64,000 nt of DNA from Novosphingobium sp. SG751A (lineage in GTDB: Bacteria; Pseudomonadota; Alphaproteobacteria; Sphingomonadales; Sphingomonadaceae). Below the pieces are notes generated by a model that did no database searches, was not told where the DNA came from, and saw nothing but the letters and a program-made list of their open reading frames with translations. Below, in pieces: positions 27,215 through 36,300 of the stretch. Location of the stretch: NCBI RefSeq assembly GCF_013149295.1, contig NZ_JABGCB010000007.1, positions 62,001 to 126,000 of the forward strand. Direction: 5' to 3'. A program made the position numbers and the translations under genes. Within the stretch, counting starts at the first letter, position 1. Every line of letters begins with the position of its first letter.

Positions 27215-28609
27215 TTAGAAGAACAGAATACCGCCCAGCGCCACCGCATCGCTGGTGGCCGAATTGCCATTGTGCGCCTTGGCGTTCGAGTTGATATATT
27301 CGCCGATCAACGTCACCCAGCTGTTCAACCCATAGCGAAGCTGGCCCACGGCGCTGCTGTTTACGCGCACCAGCGTCGGGTTGGCGGCGCGGTCGGCAGC
27401 GTCGGTATGGTTGAGATAGCTGGCGCCATAGCTGCCCGCGATGGTGAACTTGCCCTGCGTCAGCGCGGCCTGCACGTAATAGCCTTCGCTGCTGCGCGAC
27501 TTGCCCGCAGCGTCGGTGTCGAACAGGTTCAGCACCGTCGTGCCCAGCCCCTTGGCCGTGTAATAGGTGCCCACCAGCGTCAGCGGGCCATAGGTCGTGC
27601 GCGCGCCCACATCCAGGCCCTGCCCGGTATAGCTGCCGCCCGCCACGAACTTGTGCTCCTGCGTGATGCCCGAGGCCCACAGGTGGAGCTTGACCGCATC
27701 GAAGGCGCCGTCATAGGTCACCTTGCCCTGGAAACCGGGGCTGGAATTGTTCTGCGCGCCCGCCGTCAGCGAGTTGAGCGGCTGGAACACGCCCACCGAT
27801 GCCTGGAACCCGCTCATGCTGGGCGTGGTATAGGTCATCTGGGGCTGGAAATCGGTGTAGATATAGCCCGAGCCGATGCGGCCCAGCGTCGTGTTGGCAG
27901 GCGCCGCATTGCCGCCGGTCGGGCCGGAGGAGAGCAGCGTGATGTCATTGAGGATCGCTTCGGAACCATACAGACCGATGGCGCGGCCGATCTTCAATTC
28001 ACCAAAACCCTTGCGGCCAATGGTCAGATAGGTTTCGCGAAAGTCGATGCCGGCCGTCGCCAGAGCGGTCGGCTGACCGCCATTGTTGGCGCCCAGCGCG
28101 CCCCATGCCGCGCTGTTGATGCCCGGATACATGCCGAAATGCGCGCCCACATCCCATCCGTTCTGGGTGGTGGTGGCGTCCACCTTCAGGAAGCCGGGGA
28201 GCAGGCCGTTGCGCACCGCGCTGGTGTTGCCGCCCACGCTGGCGATGCCGCCGGTAACAGCGGTGTTCGCGCCGGGCTTGGCCGCGCCGTCATAGACGTA
28301 GAAGCCATTGATCGAGCCGGAAAACTTGATCGTGGCCGGGCCGACCTGAAGGCCGATCCCGCTGTCGGTGGCGCGCACGAATTTGGCGGTGTCCCCCGCC
28401 ACCACCGGAGCCCCCATCACCGGAGCTGGCGCCGCAGGAGCAGGCGCTTCGGCCTCATCCTTGAGCAACTCGTTATATTCCGCGTCCGAGAGGATGCCCT
28501 TGTCATGCAGACGCTTGAGCAAGGCCTGCGAATTGCCGGCATAGGCCGGGGCCGAAACACCCATCATGGCCACGGCACTCGCGGTGCCGAGCAGAACTTT
28601 CCAGAGCAT
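27215..28609 (-). CDS. Outer-membrane porin
   Basis: Beta-barrel channel of 464 residues with a signal peptide ending APAYA. After it comes a short helical region (LLKRLHDKGILSDAEYNELL), then a Pro/Ala linker, a structure common in sphingomonad and related porins. Repeated amphipathic strands follow and the protein ends in Phe (GGILFF), as needed for BAM recognition. It lies just beyond the PQQ alcohol-oxidation genes and has an AAAGTCCAAT box and an inverted repeat upstream, so it may admit the alcohol substrate. This is inference. Confidence 0.87.
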   Translation of the reverse strand: MLWKVLLGTASAVAMMGVSAPAYAGNSQALLKRLHDKGILSDAEYNELLKDEAEAPAPAAPAPVMGAPVVAGDTAKFVRATDSGIGLQVGPATIKFSGSINGFYVYDGAAKPGANTAVTGGIASVGGNTSAVRNGLLPGFLKVDATTTQNGWDVGAHFGMYPGINSAAWGALGANNGGQPTALATAGIDFRETYLTIGRKGFGELKIGRAIGLYGSEAILNDITLLSSGPTGGNAAPANTTLGRIGSGYIYTDFQPQMTYTTPSMSGFQASVGVFQPLNSLTAGAQNNSSPGFQGKVTYDGAFDAVKLHLWASGITQEHKFVAGGSYTGQGLDVGARTTYGPLTLVGTYYTAKGLGTTVLNLFDTDAAGKSRSSEGYYVQAALTQGKFTIAGSYGASYLNHTDAADRAANPTLVRVNSSAVGQLRYGLNSWVTLIGEYINSNAKAHNGNSATSDAVALGGILFF

Positions 28610-28682
28610 GATACTCTCCCTTGTCGATCCACTTTATCTGCTGTGGTGATGGGAGAATGAGGCTCGAAAGGCCCTTCTTGAA

Positions 28683-28692
28683 ATTGGACTTT
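28683..28692 (-). promoter_or_regulatory. AAGGTCCAAT-like box upstream of the porin gene
   Basis: Minus-strand AAAGTCCAAT, one mismatch from the AAGGTCCAAT found upstream of pedF and of the PQQ dehydrogenase. It lies about 75 bases before the porin start. Confidence 0.4.
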
Positions 28693-28742
28693 CGGGTCTG
28701 GTACTTTGGGAGAACGAGCTTGTTCCTAGGTATCAGACCCGA
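28692..28742. promoter_or_regulatory. Inverted repeat upstream of the porin gene
   Basis: Arms at 28692-28704 and 28730-28742 (TCGGGTCTG and CAGACCCGA as the perfect nine-base cores, 12 of 13 overall) with a 25-base spacer. The core CAGACCCGA recurs at 31406-31414 in the PQQ dehydrogenase leader. Confidence 0.5.
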
Positions 28743-28757
28743 TCAGCTTTACGAAAA

Positions 28758-29750
28758 TCAGGGTGCAATCGCCACGCCCCAAGGCCCCGCGCCCGCCGGA
28801 ATGGTGGCGGTCACGGTGCGGGTGTTAAGATCCACCACGCTGACATCGTCGCTGATGCCATTGGCCACGATGGCACGGCCGCCATCGGGCGTGATCGCCA
28901 GATGCCATGGCCGCTGGCCAACCTTGATATAGGCCTCGACCGCATGGCTGGCGACATCGACGATGGCGATATGATTGGCCCTGCCCAGCGCGACAATCGC
29001 CTTGCGCCCATCGGGGGTGAAACGGATGCCGCAGGGCATCACGCGAATCGGTTGGACGCCGGGTGGGGCAAAAGCGATGGTCGCGGTGATCGCGCGGGTG
29101 GCCGGGTCGGCAATCTGGACCACGCCGCCCATTTCCGCCGCGATCCACAATGCGCGCCCATCGGCAGTAAATTCGACATGGCGCGGGCGCGCCGCCGTCT
29201 CGGTCGTGTCGATCACCTGGTGGGTGGCCGCATCAATCCACGAGATCAGCTTGCCATCCTCGCTGGTGACGACAATCACCCTGCCATCGGGGCTCTGGGT
29301 GATGCCCTCGGGCTCCTTGCCCACCGGCACCTGCCACGCCACGGCGCGCGAGGAAAGGTCGATCGCGGTCATGGCCGCATCGTCCTCATTGCTCACAAAC
29401 AACAGTTTTCCATCGCGCGAGGGGTAGAATTGCTCCGGGTCCTGACCCGATGGCAGATGGGCCACCAAGGCTCCGCTGGCCCGGTCACGCAGCTCGACCG
29501 CATTGTCCAGCCCGCTGGCCACCAGCAATTGGGCGCCATCGCGCGTCAGGGCGATGCCGCGCGGGCGCTGGCCCACTTTCCATGTGGCCACCGCCTTGCC
29601 CGTGGCCAAATCGATCACGCTGACCGAATTGCCGCGCTCGTTCGAAACATAGGCCGTTTGCGCCGATGCCGGGGTGGGGATCAGCGTATTACCCAAAATG
29701 GCAATAAGCAGGGCGGGAATCGCGTGTTTCTGCGCAGTTCGCTTTGTCAT
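28758..29750 (-). CDS. PQQ-catabolism-associated YVTN beta-propeller protein
   Basis: Periplasmic beta-propeller of about 330 residues with repeated YVTN-like blades (for example AYVSNERGNSVSVIDLATG and LFVSNEDDAAMTAIDLSS). The start at 29750 gives a clear signal peptide ending ASA; an upstream in-frame extension lacks support. Members of this propeller group occur next to quinoprotein alcohol dehydrogenase genes, as here, but their task is unknown. Divergent from pedF. Confidence 0.85.
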   Translation of the reverse strand: MTKRTAQKHAIPALLIAILGNTLIPTPASAQTAYVSNERGNSVSVIDLATGKAVATWKVGQRPRGIALTRDGAQLLVASGLDNAVELRDRASGALVAHLPSGQDPEQFYPSRDGKLLFVSNEDDAAMTAIDLSSRAVAWQVPVGKEPEGITQSPDGRVIVVTSEDGKLISWIDAATHQVIDTTETAARPRHVEFTADGRALWIAAEMGGVVQIADPATRAITATIAFAPPGVQPIRVMPCGIRFTPDGRKAIVALGRANHIAIVDVASHAVEAYIKVGQRPWHLAITPDGGRAIVANGISDDVSVVDLNTRTVTATIPAGAGPWGVAIAP

Positions 29751-29791
29751 GATGGCAGCATATCCCCCCGTATCAGCCCATGAATAGCACC

Positions 29792-29801
29792 AAGGTCCAA
29801 T
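29792..29801 (+). promoter_or_regulatory. AAGGTCCAAT box upstream of pedF
   Basis: AAGGTCCAAT in the pedF/beta-propeller divergent region, 107 bases before pedF. Identical to the box at 31326-31335. GCAGGG follows a few bases later in both places. Confidence 0.45.
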
Positions 29802-29908
29802 ATAGACATGACCGCAGGGATCATAAACTCGCATCACGGAAACAAAAGACGCGGGCCCGGCACATCGGCACCGCCTTGTGGTGAGAAAGAAGAGAGGAAG
29901 ATCTGATC

Positions 29909-30358
29909 ATGTCCGGATTTTTCAAGCGCGTCACGCGCGCCCAGACGATGCTTGCCGCCGCCACGCTGCTGGCCGCCGCCAGCGTCGGCACGCGCCTTGC
30001 CGCCCATGGCGACGTTACGCCCCAGCCGGTTGATACCAGCGCATTGCCCGATATTGGCGACGCATGGGTGACGCATAACCCCTATCGCGGCAATGCCAAG
30101 GCCGCCGAAATCGGCAAGTCGGCCTTTGGCCAGAACTGCGCGCGCTGCCATGGTCTGGATGCGATTTCGGGCGGGATCGCGCCGGATCTGCGCTACCTTG
30201 AACTAGGCGATTCGGGCGACGAATGGTTCGTTCAGCGTTTCCAGCATGGGTCGAGCCGCGATGGCAAAGTTTACATGCCCCCCTTTGGCGAAGCGTTGGG
30301 CCAGAAGGCCGGTTGGGCGATCCGCGCGTGGCTGGAAACACGCCACACGGATGACTGA
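29909..30358 (+). CDS. pedF: Cytochrome c-550 PedF
   Basis: Periplasmic monoheme cytochrome that takes electrons from PQQ alcohol dehydrogenases. Signal peptide in the first 33 residues (MLAAATLLAAASVG); heme motif CARCH at residues 77-81; Met ligand probably in VYMPPFG near 122. The segments DIGDAWVTHNPYRGN and APDLRYLELGDSGDEWF are typical of the PedF/ExaB type. 149 residues. Followed by the binding protein and dehydrogenase genes on the same strand. Confidence 0.88.
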   Translation: MSGFFKRVTRAQTMLAAATLLAAASVGTRLAAHGDVTPQPVDTSALPDIGDAWVTHNPYRGNAKAAEIGKSAFGQNCARCHGLDAISGGIAPDLRYLELGDSGDEWFVQRFQHGSSRDGKVYMPPFGEALGQKAGWAIRAWLETRHTDD

Positions 30359-30421
30359 TCTGTTGGCGACTGATTTACTGGCGACTGATATTAAAAGATA
30401 AAAACGGGAAGAAGGCGGCAC

Positions 30422-31297
30422 ATGGGCAAGCAGGCAACCGGCATTGGGCGCAGGGCGTTTCTGGCGGGAGGGCTTGCCGCTCTGGCCGCCCCCTTGCCGC
30501 TTTCGGCGGCGCCTCTGGCCAAGGTGCGCGAATTGGGCACGCTGCGGGTGGCGGTGTATAAGCACAACCGCCCGTGGTCCTGGGCCGAGCCGGACAACAG
30601 CACCAACCTGCGCGGGATCGATGTCGATCTGGCCGGGGCGATTGCCAAGACGCTTGGGGTAAAGCTCGATATTGAGGAGTTTACCGCAGGCGATGATATG
30701 GCCACAGACCTGCGCAATGCGGTGTGGCGTGGGGGCCTGCTGGGCTTCAAACCCGCCGACATCATGATGCATGTGCCGTTTGACCGGCAATTGATGGTCG
30801 AAAACGACCAATGCGCGATTCTGGCCCCCTATTACCGCGAGAGCTTTGCCGCCGCCTGCGGGCCGGAGCAGAATGATTGCGACGTGCCGGCGCCGCAATA
30901 TCGCGGGCGGCGCATGGCCGCGGCTGTTGCCACCATTCCCGACATTTATCTCCTATCCAGCTTTGGCGGCACGCTGCGCTCCAGCGTGACGCATTTCAAC
31001 ACCGGCCATGACGCAGTGCTGGCGCTGGGCACAGGTCAGGCCGATGTGGCCGTGGCCACCAGGGCCGAGGTCGAGGCCGCGATCTTCGACATGAAAAACC
31101 CCGCCATCAAACCGCGCAAGCGCGCATTGGAGGCGATGATGTCGCCGGGATGGGACATTGGCATGGCGGTCAAGGAAAACAGCCGCTCGCTGGGCGATGC
31201 GGTCGAGGGGATCATCGGGAAAATGAGCGCCGATGGCCAGATGAAGGCGATTTTCGGCGCTTATGGCGTCGAATGGCGCCCGGCAATTTCGGCCTGA
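30422..31297 (+). CDS. Quinoprotein-dehydrogenase-associated substrate-binding protein (MoxJ/XoxJ-like)
   Basis: Periplasmic family-3 solute-binding-like protein of 291 residues. The N-terminus has GRRAFLAGG, a likely Tat or Sec signal. The fold is seen from LGTLRVAVYKHNRPWSW and GIDVDLAGAIAKTLGVKL. Proteins of this group are encoded with PQQ dehydrogenases and are thought to help their maturation rather than import; no permease or ATPase gene is present here. It contains Cys pairs (CAIL, CGPEQNDC) that may form disulfides. Confidence 0.83.
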   Translation: MGKQATGIGRRAFLAGGLAALAAPLPLSAAPLAKVRELGTLRVAVYKHNRPWSWAEPDNSTNLRGIDVDLAGAIAKTLGVKLDIEEFTAGDDMATDLRNAVWRGGLLGFKPADIMMHVPFDRQLMVENDQCAILAPYYRESFAAACGPEQNDCDVPAPQYRGRRMAAAVATIPDIYLLSSFGGTLRSSVTHFNTGHDAVLALGTGQADVAVATRAEVEAAIFDMKNPAIKPRKRALEAMMSPGWDIGMAVKENSRSLGDAVEGIIGKMSADGQMKAIFGAYGVEWRPAISA

Positions 31298-31325
31298 ACA
31301 TATGGGACAAGTCTGAGCTTGGCCT

Positions 31326-31335
31326 AAGGTCCAAT
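31326..31335 (+). promoter_or_regulatory. AAGGTCCAAT box upstream of the PQQ dehydrogenase
   Basis: AAGGTCCAAT, 127 bases before the dehydrogenase start, followed by a CTGCGCAG palindrome. The leader also holds CAGACCCGA at 31406-31414, the core of the inverted repeat found in front of the porin gene. Confidence 0.45.
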
Positions 31336-31462
31336 TGCTGCGCAGCAGGGGGCCGATAGGCTGAACACCACGGGGGAGAAGCGCGTTAGGACGCGCGCGA
31401 CAGCACAGACCCGAAAACCGACCGTTTCAAAAACAATTGCGAACGACAACAGGAGAGTCGAG

Positions 31463-33220
31463 ATGAAGGGCAGAATTTCGCGCTATGTCGCGTCCTTTGC
31501 AGCATTGGGCATGGCCGCCGGTCTTATCGCCGGCGGGCCTTTGCTGGCCGCCGGCCCCACCAGCCAGGATCTGCTGAACGACGCGGCCACGCCCGGCGAC
31601 GTGCTGACCTATGGCATGGGCCCGCAGGCGCAGCGCTTCAGCACGCTGGCCAAGGTCAATGTCGACAACGTGAAGAACATGGTCCCCGCCTTTGCCGCCT
31701 CGCTGGGCGGCGAAAAGCAGCGCGGGCAGGAAGCCCAGCCGCTGGTCTATGACGGCACGATCTATGTAACAGGTTCGTACTCGCGCGTTTTCGCGTTTGA
31801 TGCGCGCACCGGCGAAAAGAAGTGGGAATATTCTGCTCGCCTGCCCGACGGCATCATGCCCTGCTGCGACGTGGTCAACCGCGGCGCGGCGATCCATGGC
31901 GACAAGATCATCTTCGCCACGCTCGACGCTCACCTGATCGCGCTCAACCGCAACACCGGCAAGGTGATCTGGAACAAGACCACCTCCGATTATCAGGCGG
32001 GCTATTCGGCCACCGCCGCGCCGCTGATCGTGAAAGACATGGTCATCACCGGCAATTCGGGCGGTGAATTCGGCATTATCGGCGAAGTGCAGGCCCGCAA
32101 TGTTGATACGGGCGAGCTGATCTGGAGCCGCCCGACCATCGAAGGCAATATGGGCACGCTCAAGGGTCAGCCCAACGGCATGACCGGCAAGCTCAACGCC
32201 ACATGGCCCGGCGACATGTACAAGACCGGCGGCGGCGCCACCTGGCTGGGCGGCACCTATGACCCCGACACCAACCTGATCTTCTTCGGCACCGGCAACC
32301 CCGGCCCGTGGAACAGCCATCTGCGCCCCGGCGACAATCTCTACACCTCCTCGACGCTGGCGATTGACCCCGACACGGGCGTGATCAAGTGGCACTATCA
32401 GACCACGCCCCATGACGGCTGGGACTTTGACGGTGTGAACGAATTCATCCCGTTTGACGCCACGATCAACGGCAAGGCGATGAAGCTGGGCGCCAAGGCC
32501 GACCGCAACGGCTATTTCTATGTGCTCGACCGCACCAACGGCAAGCTGGTCAATGCCAGCAAATTCGTGATGCAGACCACATGGGCCAATGGCATCAATC
32601 TGAAGACCGGTCGCCCCAACTATACCGAAGATGGCCGCCCCGGCGCGCCCAGCGGCACCGAAAAGGGCAAGGTGGTCTTCTCCTCGCCGTCCTTCCTTGG
32701 CGGCAAGAACTGGATGCCTATGGCCTATTCCAAGGACACCGGCCTGTTCTATGTGCCCTCCAACGACTGGGGCATGGACATCTGGAACGAACCCATCGCC
32801 TATAAGAAGGGCTCGGCCTATCTGGGCGCGGGCTTCACCATCAAGCCGATTGCCGAGGACCACATCGGCGCGCTGCGCGCGATGGACCCCAAGACCGGCA
32901 AGATCGTGTGGGAATACAAGAACAAGGCTCCGCTGTGGGGCGGCGTTCTGACCACGGCGGGCAATCTGGTGTTCACCGGCACGCCTGAAGGTTACCTCAA
33001 GGCCTTTAACGCCAAGACGGGGGAGGAACTGTGGAAGTTCAACACCGGTTCGGGCGTGGTCGGTTCGCCCATCACCTGGGAACAGGATGGCGAGCAATAT
33101 GTGGCCGTGATGTCGGGCTGGGGCGGCGCTGTGCCGCTGTGGGGCGGCGAGGTTGCCAAGACCTTCAAGGAAATCAGCCAGGGCGGTTCGCTCTGGGTGT
33201 TCAAGCTGCCCAAGGGCTGA
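31463..33220 (+). CDS. PQQ-dependent alcohol dehydrogenase, predicted lanthanide type
   Basis: Periplasmic quinoprotein of 585 residues that oxidises primary alcohols and passes electrons to a cytochrome c. Signal peptide to about residue 30; adjacent Cys134-Cys135 form the PQQ-side disulfide. Metal ligands by alignment with known enzymes are Glu202, Asn279 and catalytic Asp321. Asp323, two residues on (WDFDG), is the extra ligand of lanthanide enzymes such as XoxF and PedH, whereas calcium enzymes like ExaA have Ser or Ala there. The [11 protein letters not shown] and PLWGG segments are typical propeller blades. An AGGAGAGTCGAG site precedes the start. No PQQ biosynthesis genes are in the window. 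Confidence 0.93.
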   Translation: MKGRISRYVASFAALGMAAGLIAGGPLLAAGPTSQDLLNDAATPGDVLTYGMGPQAQRFSTLAKVNVDNVKNMVPAFAASLGGEKQRGQEAQPLVYDGTIYVTGSYSRVFAFDARTGEKKWEYSARLPDGIMPCCDVVNRGAAIHGDKIIFATLDAHLIALNRNTGKVIWNKTTSDYQAGYSATAAPLIVKDMVITGNSGGEFGIIGEVQARNVDTGELIWSRPTIEGNMGTLKGQPNGMTGKLNATWPGDMYKTGGGATWLGGTYDPDTNLIFFGTGNPGPWNSHLRPGDNLYTSSTLAIDPDTGVIKWHYQTTPHDGWDFDGVNEFIPFDATINGKAMKLGAKADRNGYFYVLDRTNGKLVNASKFVMQTTWANGINLKTGRPNYTEDGRPGAPSGTEKGKVVFSSPSFLGGKNWMPMAYSKDTGLFYVPSNDWGMDIWNEPIAYKKGSAYLGAGFTIKPIAEDHIGALRAMDPKTGKIVWEYKNKAPLWGGVLTTAGNLVFTGTPEGYLKAFNAKTGEELWKFNTGSGVVGSPITWEQDGEQYVAVMSGWGGAVPLWGGEVAKTFKEISQGGSLWVFKLPKG

Positions 33221-33228
33221 TGAGAGGT

Positions 33229-33258
33229 GCGGCGCGGGGGGTAAAATTCCCGCGCCGC
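33229..33258 (+). terminator. Hairpin after the PQQ dehydrogenase gene
   Basis: Ten-base perfect stem GCGGCGCGGG / CCCGCGCCGC with a ten-base loop, then a short TCATCTTT. The weak T-tract makes it a probable partial terminator before the response regulator gene. Confidence 0.5.
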
Positions 33259-33297
33259 TCATCTTTGGAATTGACGCCGATGTACCATCAGAGAGAT

Positions 33298-33954
33298 ATG
33301 CTGATTAGTATGGCAACGCCCGACAGCATCCTGATCGTTGATGACCACGCGCTGGTGCGCGATGGCATGCGGACCCTCCTTGAAGGATGCTTTGCCCAGT
33401 GCAGCATTCTGGAGGCGGCCAATTACGCCGAGGCGCGCGAGGCACTGGCGAGCCATGCCGATGTCGATCTGGTGCTGCTCGATCTCAACATTCCCGATGC
33501 CAAGCGTTTTTCCGCCCTGCAAGGGCTGCGCGAGGAACATCCCGCCGTGCCGGTGGTGATGGTGTCGGGCACGCTCGATGGGTCGGCGGTGCGCGAGGCG
33601 CTTTCCGCAGGTGCGGCCGGCTTCATCCCCAAGAGCCTGAAGCGCGACCAGATCGTCGAAGCCCTGCGCCAGGTGCTGGCGGGCGAGATCTATGTCCCCG
33701 ATTTCGACTTTGCCGAGGAAGCCAGCAGCGGCGAAGAAACCGCGATCCGCCAAAAGATCGCCACGCTGACGCCGCAGCAGAAGGTGGTGCTGGGCCTGCT
33801 CGTCTCGGGCCGATTGAACAAGCAGATCGCCTATGAGCTGGACGTTTCGATGACGACGGTGAAGGCGCATGTCTCGGCCATCCTGCAAAAGCTGAATGTG
33901 TTCAGCCGGACGCAGGCGGTCATTCTGGCCAATCGGGTCAATTTTCCGGGTTAA
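33298..33954 (+). CDS. LuxR/NarL-type response regulator (PedR/AgmR-like)
   Basis: Two-component transcription factor. The receiver domain (residues 10-125) has acidic DD at 15-16, phospho-acceptor Asp62 in LLDLNIPD and Lys in FIPKSLK. The C-terminal LuxR helix-turn-helix (about 155-218) contains LTPQQKVVLGLLVSGRLNKQIA and TVKAHVSAILQKL. The start is uncertain: 33298 with GAGAG before it, or 33280 or 33310. Regulators of this type control PQQ alcohol dehydrogenase operons in pseudomonads. It lies directly downstream of the dehydrogenase and convergent to a hybrid kinase. Confidence 0.88.
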   Translation: MLISMATPDSILIVDDHALVRDGMRTLLEGCFAQCSILEAANYAEAREALASHADVDLVLLDLNIPDAKRFSALQGLREEHPAVPVVMVSGTLDGSAVREALSAGAAGFIPKSLKRDQIVEALRQVLAGEIYVPDFDFAEEASSGEETAIRQKIATLTPQQKVVLGLLVSGRLNKQIAYELDVSMTTVKAHVSAILQKLNVFSRTQAVILANRVNFPG

Positions 33955-33963
33955 GCGCTAGGG

Positions 33964-34043
33964 GGCACCGGCCCTCTCCCCCGGCTCCGCCACCCATAGA
34001 GTATGCCCGTAGGGCAGCGGGGCCGGGAGAGAGGGCCGGTGCC
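33964..34043. repeat. Large intergenic hairpin (REP-like)
   Basis: Arms begin with a 15-base perfect match (33964-33978 with 34029-34043) and continue with few mismatches to about 27 pairs. The loop holds a small TGCCC/GGGCA hairpin. It lies between convergent genes ending at 33954 and 34072. It could be a bidirectional terminator or a repetitive extragenic palindrome. Confidence 0.7.
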
Positions 34044-34071
34044 GAACACCAAAACTTGAGTTTAGGGCCAA

Positions 34072-36300
34072 TTACGCCCCGTTCCCCAACATATTGCGCA
34101 TCAGCGCCCGCAATTGCGCAGGCTTGACCGGCTTGTTCAGCATCGGCACCCGCGCCTGCGCCAGCGCGGCTTTCACCTCGTCGCTGCGGTCGGCGGTGAT
34201 GACCAGAGCGGGAATCTCGCGCCCCGCCGCCTTGCGCACCATCGCAATAGCCTCATCCCCGCGCAGCGCGCCGTCGAGGTGATAATCGGCGATGATCAGA
34301 TCGACGCCCTGCGCAATGGCCTTGCCGGCCTCCTCATCCTGCGGCCCGGCGGCGGTGGCTACCTTATGCCCCCAATTGCGCAGCAAAGCCGCCATGCCCG
34401 CCAAAATCGCCGGATCATTGTCGATCACCAGCAGGCTCTGCGTGCCGCTGGCGCCGGGCAGCGCGGGGCGTGAGGCATCGCCGCTCTTGTCGCTGCGCGC
34501 CTCGGCCAGAGGGACCAGCACGGAAAAGGCGCTGCCCTGCCCCGGCGTCGATTCCACATCGAGACGGTGGCCCAGCATCGTGCTGGCGCGGCGCACAATG
34601 GCCAGCCCCAGCCCCTTGCCGGGAATGCGCTGGGTCGATTCCAGACGGCGGAACTCCTCGAAGATCGCTTCCTGATGCTCGGGCGCGATGCCGGGGCCGG
34701 TGTCGCGCACGGCGATGCGCGCGCCGCCCTCCTGCGCCGCAATGGTGATGCTGACACAGCCCTGCGCGGTGTATCGGATCGCGTTGGAGAGGAAATTCTG
34801 CAAAATGCGGCGCAGCAGGCGAATGTCCGAACGCACCCAGATATCGGTGACCGGAATGTCAAGCGAAAGCCCCTCGGCCCGCGCCACGGCGGCAAATTCG
34901 ATGCGCAGCGCGGCCAGCATCGATTCCAGCTCAATCGCGCTCCACACCGGCGTGATCGCACCGGCGTCCAGCCGCGAGATCTCGAACAGAGCCTCCAGCA
35001 GATCCTCGACCGAATCGAGCGCCACCCCGGTCTGGCGCACCAAGGCCCGGCTGGGCGCGGCAAGCCGCCGTTCGGCCAGCGCCGAGACAAAAAGCCGCGC
35101 CGCGTTCAAAGGTTGCAGCAGATCATGGCTGGCCGCCGCCAGAAAGCGCGTCTTGTCGCGATTGGCGTGTTCGGCCGCCGTCTTGGCCGCGCGCAATTGT
35201 CCCTCGACCTCGCGCCGCTCGGCAATCTCGGCCTGAAGCGCGGTAGTGCGTTCGGTCACGCGGCGCTCCAGCATCTCCGCCGCCTCGCGCAGCGCGTCGC
35301 GATCCTGCACCCGCTCGGTGATGTCGTCAAAGCTGAAGGCCATGCCGCCGCCGGGCGTCAGGGGTGTTGAGCGGATGATGAAATGCCGCCCGCCCAGCAC
35401 GCAGGGCCCCTCCATCTGCTCGCCCGTCTCGCGCCATTCCAGCACCGATGTGCTGTCCATCCCCAGCCGGTCGCGGCAATAGGAGAGCAGGCCCGCATGG
35501 GTTTCCAGACGCTTGCTGCCCCGCGCGTCCAGCCCCAGCAGCCGCACCATGCCCTGATTGCGCACCAACAGGCGGCGATCCAGCCCATAGTGGCACACGC
35601 CCTCGGACAAAGTATCGAGCGTGGCCTGAAGCACGAGATTGCGCTCGGCCAGTTCGCGGGCGCGTTCGCGCGCATCCTCGGCCTTCACCTCGGTCACATC
35701 GGTATAGATGCCGACGCGCCCGCCCTCCGAGGTCTTCAGTTCGTTGATCTGAACCCAGCGCCCATCGGCCAGCGCCTGAACATGCACCCGGTCCGCCTTG
35801 GCATGCTGCGAAAGCCGGTCGGCCAGCCAGCGCTCACGCGAGACCAGCGAGCCCACCGGCAGCCCGCTTTGCGCCGCCATTTCCGCAATCTCGCCAAACG
35901 TCACCGAGGAAAGATCGCGCCCGCGCAGCGCAGGCCAGAAGCCTAGATAGGCCTCATTATGCAGCAGCAGCCGGTCATCGGCATCAAACAGCGCAAAGCC
36001 ATCGGGCAAGGATTCGATCGCGTCGCGCAGCCGCACCCGCGCCGCATCGGCATCGCGGTGGGCCTCGGCCATGTCGGCATTGGCCTCGTTCAGGCTGAAG
36101 AGCGCATTTTCCAGCGCCGCCGTGCGGTCGCGCACCATGCCTTCCAGCGCGATGGCCGCCTCGAACATCGAGAAAGCGCCGCCCTGAACATCGCTCGACC
36201 GCTCCACCCGGTCGATCAGCGCCTCGTTGATCTTTTCAAGCTGGCGGATGCGCTCCACCAACACACCGGCGTCGGACAGGTCCGCCTCGGCCATCCTCAC
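34072..36300 (-). CDS. PAS hybrid sensor histidine kinase (NahK/ErcS'-like)
   Basis: Cytoplasmic hybrid kinase of 742 residues without membrane helices. Order: N-terminal coiled coil (1-90), two PAS domains (about 91-205 and 225-330), coiled coil, HisKA with His392 in AAASHDLLQPLNAARLF, HATPase (GKGLGLAIVRR), and a C-terminal receiver with Asp in LIIADYHLDG. This layout and the H-box match NahK/ErcS' proteins near exa/ped loci. The start is GTG at 36300 (4-base overlap with the FIST stop) or ATG at 36294. Encoded directly after the FIST gene. Confidence 0.88.
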   Translation of the reverse strand: MRMAEADLSDAGVLVERIRQLEKINEALIDRVERSSDVQGGAFSMFEAAIALEGMVRDRTAALENALFSLNEANADMAEAHRDADAARVRLRDAIESLPDGFALFDADDRLLLHNEAYLGFWPALRGRDLSSVTFGEIAEMAAQSGLPVGSLVSRERWLADRLSQHAKADRVHVQALADGRWVQINELKTSEGGRVGIYTDVTEVKAEDARERARELAERNLVLQATLDTLSEGVCHYGLDRRLLVRNQGMVRLLGLDARGSKRLETHAGLLSYCRDRLGMDSTSVLEWRETGEQMEGPCVLGGRHFIIRSTPLTPGGGMAFSFDDITERVQDRDALREAAEMLERRVTERTTALQAEIAERREVEGQLRAAKTAAEHANRDKTRFLAAASHDLLQPLNAARLFVSALAERRLAAPSRALVRQTGVALDSVEDLLEALFEISRLDAGAITPVWSAIELESMLAALRIEFAAVARAEGLSLDIPVTDIWVRSDIRLLRRILQNFLSNAIRYTAQGCVSITIAAQEGGARIAVRDTGPGIAPEHQEAIFEEFRRLESTQRIPGKGLGLAIVRRASTMLGHRLDVESTPGQGSAFSVLVPLAEARSDKSGDASRPALPGASGTQSLLVIDNDPAILAGMAALLRNWGHKVATAAGPQDEEAGKAIAQGVDLIIADYHLDGALRGDEAIAMVRKAAGREIPALVITADRSDEVKAALAQARVPMLNKPVKPAQLRALMRNMLGNGA

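Noticed and set aside
31427..33262. Long minus-strand open frame of 611 codons opposite the PQQ dehydrogenase
   Set aside because: It mirrors the codon pattern of the real gene in high-GC DNA; the product is low-complexity, rich in Gly/Arg/His and matches no family.
33031..33297. N-terminal extension of the response regulator frame into the PQQ dehydrogenase gene
   Set aside because: It overlaps dehydrogenase coding sequence in another frame and precedes the receiver domain without homology.
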